Assembly: GCA_021186555.1 (NCBI GenBank)
Contig: JAJKFL010000427.1
Span: 19,368,505-19,432,504, forward strand
DNA from: Reticulitermes speratus
Lineage: Eukaryota; Arthropoda; Insecta; Blattodea; Rhinotermitidae
DNA length: 64,000 nucleotides
Direction: 5' to 3'
Shown here in pieces: positions 58,124 to 64,000 of the stretch (positions are counted from its first letter, which is position 1; every line of letters begins with the position of its first letter). Position numbers and translations under genes: made by a program. Under the pieces are notes generated by a model that worked only from the letters and a program-made list of their open reading frames with translations, was not told where the DNA came from and ran no database searches.

Positions 58124-58319
58124 GTTGGTTGTGGTGGTAATAACGTCTCCTGCTTGCTTCACTTTGTGCTATGAACTCTACGAATCGGTTGGTTGTTTAT
58201 GGATACGCGATGTTCACTGCTTGGCTGCTTGAGCCGTAATGATTCGATCCCCGGACCGTCCAGCTCGTAGGGAGTCGCTATACCGACTACGCTATTCCAG
58301 CCCACAATTTAAGTCCTAT

Positions 58320-59880
58320 TCCTTCTTTAAACTTTCAACCGCTATATATTGTTATGCTTACAAGGAAAACAATCGAAATAAGAATAAACAAAAATTTCCT
58401 GTTTCCAACGTCGGACCTAAAGTAGCTCACCAGAATATATTATGAAAGTTATTACATTCGTTCCATACATGCAGAGTTTTTCAAAGGCCACTTGAAACTC
58501 CATGTTTAATAACACAATGGCAGTGACAAGTGACTTTCGCGCCACTTTGTGTATATAGGCGACAGTATATACTAACCGCGATGCTGAAAAAGAAAGCAAT
58601 CGTATCTCTGGGATGGATAGGATGCTTCTGGATGTGTATAATTAAAACAGTTATGAAAACAAATAATTGTGCCAATATTCATAGGAGCAGATGCACCAGT
58701 GCAAGTAATACATTATTCGGCAAGTTTCATTTTATTTTAATGAGCAGTAGAACATACGAATTATTGGTGCAGGAAACAGGGGTCTAATTACAAATACAGT
58801 TCTTCCGCTCGCGAATATGTGGAATAACACCGCAACCGGAAGCGTATTTATCTCACAACTGTAAAAATGAAGACAACAGACACCGGTAATATGGCTGGGA
58901 AGTGGTAAAAATAATGACAGGTAGGCAGCAGACAGCTATTTTATGTACGTTAGACAATAAGGCACATTCCATTATTTGACGTACATGTAGATAGAAAGAG
59001 AATGGTAAAGTCCAAATGAATAATGAAAGATCACAGTTTGAATGCTTATAAGTGAGTGAAAGTGTCTCACGGTGCATTTTTAATTTTGGCATTATGTGAA
59101 AGAATAATCGACTACACGTCCCGGCCACTTTATCCCTGTGGAAGCAAATCTTGTTTTTATAAGAAGCTCGGAGCGTCCCAGAGCCGAGATGGGCGATCTG
59201 AAGAAGATATAAACTTCCTTCCCTGTCTTATGGTTCCTAAATTTGGTCCGGTATTATAGATTGTCCGGAAATTACCACATACGGTATTGATCACACAGTC
59301 TTTGGAGAATATTAAGAAGAAAATATCACTTGAGAAAGTTTTGAGAGGTGCAAAATTTTCACTCGAAACGGAATTCAATGTCAATGCAACAGGCAACAAT
59401 GCATGTACGTAGTAACTGCCTCACTCACCCTCCCCGAACAAACGCTTCCACAAAAAAGTACGCGTCGGTCAAAATTTTATAGAGATATTTGTGTCTTAAT
59501 TTTCACCAAACGATTGTGTGGTGATGCCTGCACGCGGGCATTCCCGAACGCGATACATTCTTACGCACCAGAAGTGGTCTTGTCACATGACGGAGCTACC
59601 GCAAGATTCACACGCTAATCCGTGGCGTCACTAGCTACGATTTCCACGGGTAACATTTTAGTTTATCCTTTAATATCTATTTTAGCCCATAATAGGAATA
59701 CTATGAAGTAATCATTTCGCTTTTGATAGCTTCATGGTTTTCATCTGCAAAGTACGGCGCTGCAAAGCCGACGGAAGCAGAGGTACTTCTTTACTGCTTT
59801 ACAACGACTGCCACCTGTTGTACGGAAAATCAACTAATCACTTACTTTTCCACTCACAACTGCAACGCACTATAAGATAC
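58320..59880. other. Mostly unassigned; SINE B and hairpin relics
   Basis: The terminus caagtgactttcgcgccac (58527-58545) matches the hairpin at 3007. A decayed minus-strand SINE B body is at 59110-59250 (acacgtcccggccactttat, agaagctcggagcgtcccag). No gene. Confidence 0.4.
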
Positions 59881-59883
59881 ATA

Positions 59884-59885
<2 letters not shown>

Positions 59886-59946
<61 letters not shown>
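59886..59946. repeat. (GT)n(GA)n microsatellite
   Basis: A GT run grades into a long GA run. Confidence 0.95.
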
Positions 59947-59952
59947 GGTACA

Positions 59953-60228
59953 CAGTGGCGCAGTTAGTTGAGGCACAGCGTTTCAAGCCGGAAGGCCGCG
60001 GGTTCGATTCCCGATAAGGAAACTGGAATATTTCATTGACTTAATCCTTCCGACCACACTATGGCCCTGGGGTCGACTCAGCCTCTCCAGGGATATCTCC
60101 TGAGGGGTAAAAGCGTCCGGTGTGTAGGGCTGATAAACTTGCCACCTTCATGTGCCGACTGCCTAGAAATTCCGGGAGCCTCAACCTCCTGGAGCCCTAA
60201 GGGCGTGCCCAGGCCATTAAATGGATAG
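59953..60228 (+). mobile_element. SINE E (tRNA-derived)
   Basis: A box agtggcgcagttagttgagg, B box gggttcgattcccga, then a body through tggggtcgactcagcctctc and gagccctaagggcgtgccca. It sits directly after the (GA)n microsatellite. This tRNA-like head differs from the SINE A, B and C heads. No duplication was resolved because of the simple repeat. Confidence 0.85.
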
Positions 60229-60284
60229 CTTATATATATATATTGTATATAAGTACGTATGATTGTATGTATCCATGTATACAG

Positions 60285-60475
60285 AAATAGAAGGATAATA
60301 TTAAAATGGGTCTTAAAGAAATGAATAAAAAATGTGGGTTGGATTCGTCTGGGTCAGGATAAGGAAAAGTAGACAGCTGATATGAACTTTCAGGTTCCGC
60401 AAAATGTGGGATATGTCTTTTGTAGCTGAGGCACTATTAGCTTTTCAAGAAGAAGCATGCTCCAGGAACACTGGT
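60285..60475 (+). mobile_element. LINE D 3' end, degenerate
   Basis: aaggataatattaaaatggg, ggattcgtctgggtcaggat, aactttcaggttccgcaaaa and tagcttttcaagaagaagca are in order. Confidence 0.7.
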
Positions 60476-60479
60476 TACT

Positions 60480-61175
60480 AGAGTGAAGTGTACACTAGTC
60501 TGAGATATGACTGTGATTCTGAGAAATAACGCCTCTTCAAATTCCTCTCTTATGTCCACTTCTCTTTTTCCTCTTTTCGTTTTCATCACAACTCTTTTAT
60601 TCTTTCTGTAATTACGCACCATTAATCCCTCCTTTTTTCATCTCTGTCTGTTCCTTTCCTTCCCATTTACTTGTTTATTATCAGCAACAACAGCAGGCAC
60701 TTCTTCCGCCATTTCGTCAGAGATTAGGACAGACCATACTTCAGTCGTACAATTTTTTCCCTTCCCTGTACTGACACTATCACATGCGGCAATCTCTATT
60801 TCATTTATTCCCTCCAACAGTTTCAATGTTCTAGAAATGAGTAGCAGTAAAACAAAATATCTGCTCATTCTTAGTTGCTAGCAGTTTACATGCTACAAAC
60901 GAGATGTCATTTTGAACCCGCACGCTCCTGCCTCTCTGGCTGTGCGGTTTAACATTACCCTGAAGTCTTACAAGCAGTAATTCGCTGCCTTAACTATGGT
61001 AACCAAAAGCATCTCTTCGCAAACTGAAGTATAAGTAGCTGTGAAAATTGCATGAATTTGATGCTATGTTCTTCAACGCGTGAACGATCAAAATAACAAA
61101 CTTAGCGCAGTCTCCCAAATTGTCTTTTGCTTCCAGTCTTCCAGTTTGAATTTTACACGTGTTTCACACTTACGT
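60480..61175. other. Unassigned region
   Basis: No feature supported. Confidence 0.3.
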
Positions 61176-61184
61176 GCTTACTAC

Positions 61185-61580
61185 TGGTGCGAACCCAGAA
61201 TTTTTCCTTGGGGGGGGGGGGGGCTGACCCTGAGGCTACATAAAAATTATTTTTTATTTTAAAAATTATGTTATAAAAATCATGTTGTAAGTAAAATATA
61301 ACACTGTTTGCAACTGAATTTATACACATACGAATATAACTACATGTTCCATAACTCAGTCAGAGTGTTCTGTCTTGTTCTTTATCATTTTATTAATGTA
61401 TTTTTCAAAATTCTTATGTACTAGTCATCATCCGATTTCAGTGCCTGATTTCGGCTGAAAGAGGAATCACGTAAAAGTAGTGATATAATATACACAAAAT
61501 TTGTTTTATAAATTTTGGTTTTGGAGGGTTTGGGGTAATGCAACCCGGCACCCCCCCCCCCCCCTTGGGTGCGCCCCTGG
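61185..61580. mobile_element. hAT-type MITE, 396 bp
   Basis: An 8-bp perfect duplication, cttactac (61177-61184, 61581-61588), is the hAT hallmark. Ends tggtgcgaaccc (left) and, reversed, aggggcgcaccc (right) are imperfect inverted repeats, each followed by a G or C homopolymer (61211-61223, 61546-61564). No transposase. Confidence 0.9.
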
Positions 61581-61589
61581 CTTACTACA

Positions 61590-61975
61590 CACATAAATTA
61601 TATGCAGCTTGAAGGTGAAATAGTAACGAGGAAATGAATGTAGTTTAAATATTCATTTATGGTAAAGTAGAAGGGTTCTTAGAGGTTTTGTAAACACTAT
61701 TAATACCGATGAGTGTCACATTAAATGACGTAAGCCAACATCTTTAGTTTCTTATCATGATATCTCCAAGCTCATACTACAAGAGTACATCGGTCCCATA
61801 AAGAACTAAATTGAATGAAATTCTTGTAGCTCAATTAAAAAGTTAAAAAAAAATATTTGTTGGTCACATGACTTCAGATATAAAGCCTGCTTTAATTTTC
61901 ACTTTAAATTAATACGCGAGGGAATTGTCTTTACCCTAATTTATAGCAGCTTGCTCTATGTGACAAGACATCTAT
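61590..61975. other. Unassigned region
   Basis: No feature supported. Confidence 0.3.
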
Positions 61976-61979
61976 CTCT

Positions 61980-62160
61980 TCTCCAAAGCGTTCGGCCTGC
62001 CTCTGGGACCCACAAACCTCCCGTCCAAAACGTATCGGAAGCCCTCCCTTCGGGGATAATGTGACCAGAGCGTGAAGATGACCACTCACATCCATATAGT
62101 GCCGAGGCTAAGTGTAAGTGGAAATAAAGCTCCTTCTATCACGTGTCTTCGTGCTGTGGT
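61980..62160 (+). mobile_element. Degenerate SINE B body
   Basis: Plus-strand ctccaaagcgttcggcctgc, ctgggacccacaaacctccc and cacatccatatagtgccgag blocks. Confidence 0.5.
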
Positions 62161-62164
62161 GTTT

Positions 62165-63115
62165 AATTATGCACAGGAACAACTTTACTACATGGCAACG
62201 TGTTCATTGGACATTCTTCCACAGCTAATAGAAAACTCCCTAATCAAAAGTACGCAATTAGCAACGCACTGCCAACCCAAACTGGAGTGTGACGGTATGC
62301 TGTCCTGCAGTACAGACACACAACCACTGCGTTTACAGAACACAAAAAGGAAAATCGATTTAAAAAGTGGAAGAAATTTCCAACAAGTAAATTACACACT
62401 GATCATGAAAGAAGGTGGTAATCCCATGCTGCAATATTACACGCTCTTGAGATCCCCACAGAAGAATACAGTCGGGTGTGTAATGTACGAATAAAAGTCA
62501 GCCTCCATTTAAGTACAAGAGACGAAAGGTCTGCTACTATGATCCTGTCGTCCACAAAACGTATCGACCACAGAAAAGTAAGATGGTGGCCACGCCTTCT
62601 TTCGAAGATTTAATAACAAGGTACCAAACTACACCGCGTCATGTCACAAAAGACGGTCTTCTTGAACTAGACGGTACACATCTCCAGTACCAAAAGACGT
62701 ACCAATTCTGTGGGTAGTGTCAGAGACAAAAAGTGTTGGCGGACTGTCGCGACTTCCCATTTTGCGGTCAGGTTAACGAAATTGTTAAACAACGTGTGGA
62801 AAGTGCCGTTATGTATTGCATTATACATTGTTCACTGAGGAAAACCACACATATCCTACAGTTTTCTCTACTCCGTCTATCACCTCACTTCTGGGAAATG
62901 TCGCAGTTGGCCTCACAGTACTGTGACCGGAGCTTCCAAAGCAATGAGCTGTATTAATTGCTATAGTGGAGTCACTGAATAAAACCATCAAACAGTAACG
63001 TAACGAGTATCTTGCTTGAGGGATACAACCGTTCCAGAATACCGTCCCCAACATCCAGAATTTCTTCCTGGGATAAATTTCTAATTGTGCTCTTCTGCGT
63101 AGTTTGATAACTGTC
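62165..63115. other. Unassigned; family G arm relic
   Basis: ctacaccgcgtcatgtcaca at 62629 resembles the palindrome arm. The frame 62072-62494 starts inside SINE B sequence and has no domain. Confidence 0.35.
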
Positions 63116-63119
63116 CAAA

Positions 63120-63535
63120 GTCAGTATGTGCGTAGCTGCCTAGCTACAGCTACTGCGTGTAGCTTTATACTAACTCATAAAATATGTAGCTCACTAGCTA
63201 ATATACTGTGTGTAGACTTTATACTAACTACATTATGTAGCTGTACTACATAAATGTGTGTAGCTTTACTCTAACTACATGACGTATGTAGGTGTCTACG
63301 TGCAGCTAATGTTTGTAGCTTTATACTAACTACATGACGTATGTAGCTGACTAGGCTACATATAATGTGTGTAGCTTTATACTAACTACATGACGTATGT
63401 AGGTGTCTACGTGCAGCTAATGTGTGTAGCTTTATACTAACTACATGACGTATGTAGGCGCTACTGTAGCTGCTGTGTGTAGATTTATACTGTAACTACA
63501 TGATGTATGTAGCGACTAGCATAGCTATGTGTTGA
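63120..63535. repeat. ~60-bp minisatellite, about 7 units
   Basis: gtgtgtagctttatactaac and tacatgacgtatgtag recur with a period near 60 bp. Two alternating versions (aggtgtctacgtgcagctaa and agctgactaggctacata) give a two-unit higher order in the middle. Confidence 0.9.
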
Positions 63536-63780
63536 ATGTAATCTTTGTACTAGTTACTGTGTGTTTTAGGACAGTATTACCATTGAAAAAACAGGAAGAA
63601 ATGTCTTGGGAAGAACCAAGTATAGATGGTATTGAAAGATGGTATTGATATGGATCTTAATGGTATAGGGTCGAACAGTGTACGCTGCATTTACCTAGCC
63701 AGCTGAATAACTATCACCTATGAAAGACTCTGTTTTATGTGGAAGCCTTTTGTGTTTTTATAAATATCTTAACCCAGATT

Positions 63781-64000
63781 AACCCTTTAAAGACAACGCG
63801 TAAAGTGTTTTATTTAAAGACCCAATTCGTACCGCGCAATAAACACTTTTCATCTCGGTTATAACAAACAATCAGTTTTTGTTATGTGAGGCAAAAGTCA
63901 CTGTCTGTTCTGAGATAAGTACAAAACACATAAACACAGTGCGGGCAGAATGTACAATTTTTGAATGTTAAACCTGTTGGTGCATTAAGCAACCATTAGG
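63781..64000 (+). mobile_element. Repeat family F, uninterrupted copy
   Basis: Matches 10886-11060 plus the sequence from 11561 without the ~0.5-kb MITE, so it is the 'empty' comparison. It continues past the window end. Confidence 0.7.

Larger units (their letters stand above)
53308..58240 (-). mobile_element. Near-complete Tx1/L1-like non-LTR retrotransposon
   Basis: About 4.9 kb on the minus strand: a ~117-nt 5' UTR, ORF1 (zinc-knuckle protein), ORF2 (endonuclease-reverse transcriptase), a ~200-nt 3' UTR with an aataaag signal, and an A tract of about 17. It is full length at both ends by the criterion that SINE sequence abuts each side. Two single-base frameshifts in ORF2 make this copy inactive, but otherwise it is intact, implying recent activity. 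The Tx1 group is known for sequence-specific insertion, which suits the observed target inside a SINE B-box. Confidence 0.9.
53088..58305 (-). mobile_element. SINE B copy split by a Tx1-like LINE
   Basis: The SINE B body and 3' end lie at 53088-53308 and its tRNA-like head at 58241-58305. Outer duplication aattgaagtcctat / aatttaagtcctat (53074-53087, 58306-58319; one mismatch) proves that both parts are one SINE insertion. The head stops at ggggatcgaatc and the body resumes at atcccggtggaggcgag. The break is therefore inside the T-loop/B-box, with a 3-4 bp overlap (aatc). Confidence 0.93.

Noticed and set aside
53822-58232. Plus-strand frames across 53.8-58.2 kb
   Set aside because: They are shadows of the minus-strand LINE ORFs, which carry the conserved catalytic motifs.

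Overview
This is 64 kb of repeat-rich, intron-poor-looking insect DNA with no host gene that I can support. The organism is probably a blattodean (cockroach or termite). That guess rests on several dispersed families I remember as common in such genomes: a LINE tail encoding [13 protein letters not shown]-type peptides, and a tRNA-derived SINE whose antisense reads THNTHKRQTSMP. Genus and species cannot be fixed from the sequence alone. Almost everything recognisable is a transposable element, an element relic, or a tandem array.

Layout. 0-10 kb: a 161-bp satellite (1195-2470), two palindromic elements (2563-2754, 5326-5625), a 107-bp ribozyme-only insertion (4854-4960), three SINEs, and an 87-bp satellite (7842-9564). 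10-26 kb: copies of a ~0.5-kb MITE-like family (one nested in another repeat), a (GGTT)-type block, a composite SINE (16744-17156), a 1.4-kb Tigger-type element carrying three nested insertions (21392-22802), and a 37/74-bp minisatellite. 26-29 kb: an inverted Penelope-like element (PLE) pair with GIY-YIG endonuclease remnants, flanked by a 12-bp target duplication. 29-50 kb: a pogo/Tigger MITE, a 695-bp four-module composite SINE (31497-32191), 46-bp and 35-bp minisatellites, and two more palindromic elements at 38.5-39.6 kb. 50-58 kb: a full SINE A, a 5'-truncated RTE-type LINE (51098-51766), and a nearly complete 4.9-kb two-ORF LINE of Tx1/L1-like type (53308-58240) lying inside a SINE. 58-64 kb: a further SINE, a hAT MITE with an 8-bp duplication, and a ~60-bp tandem repeat.

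Two systems stand out. (1) Five palindromic elements have 10-13-bp target duplications and a one-sided extension of about 28-41 nt. In at least three of them each arm ends with an outward-facing hammerhead-ribozyme-like core; in the other two the equivalent motif is degenerate. One of the five carries PLE coding sequence, so the others look like coding-free derivatives. A sixth, 107-bp insertion is little more than one ribozyme plus the 3' tail. Across copies, stem I changes in a base-pair-preserving way. (2) Five poly(A) junctions fall at exactly the same place in tRNA-derived SINE heads, directly 3' of the position equivalent to tRNA A58 in the T-loop/B-box. One is the Tx1-like LINE splitting a SINE; four are SINE modules chained together. 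This suggests either a LINE machinery that targets the T-loop of SINEs, or reverse transcription stopping at a modified A58, or both.

Working together: the Tx1-like LINE is the best candidate in the window for the polyadenylated SINE partner machinery, but no shared 3' tail beyond poly(A) was seen, so that is inference. Host promoters, real tRNA genes, rRNA and CRISPR arrays were not found.
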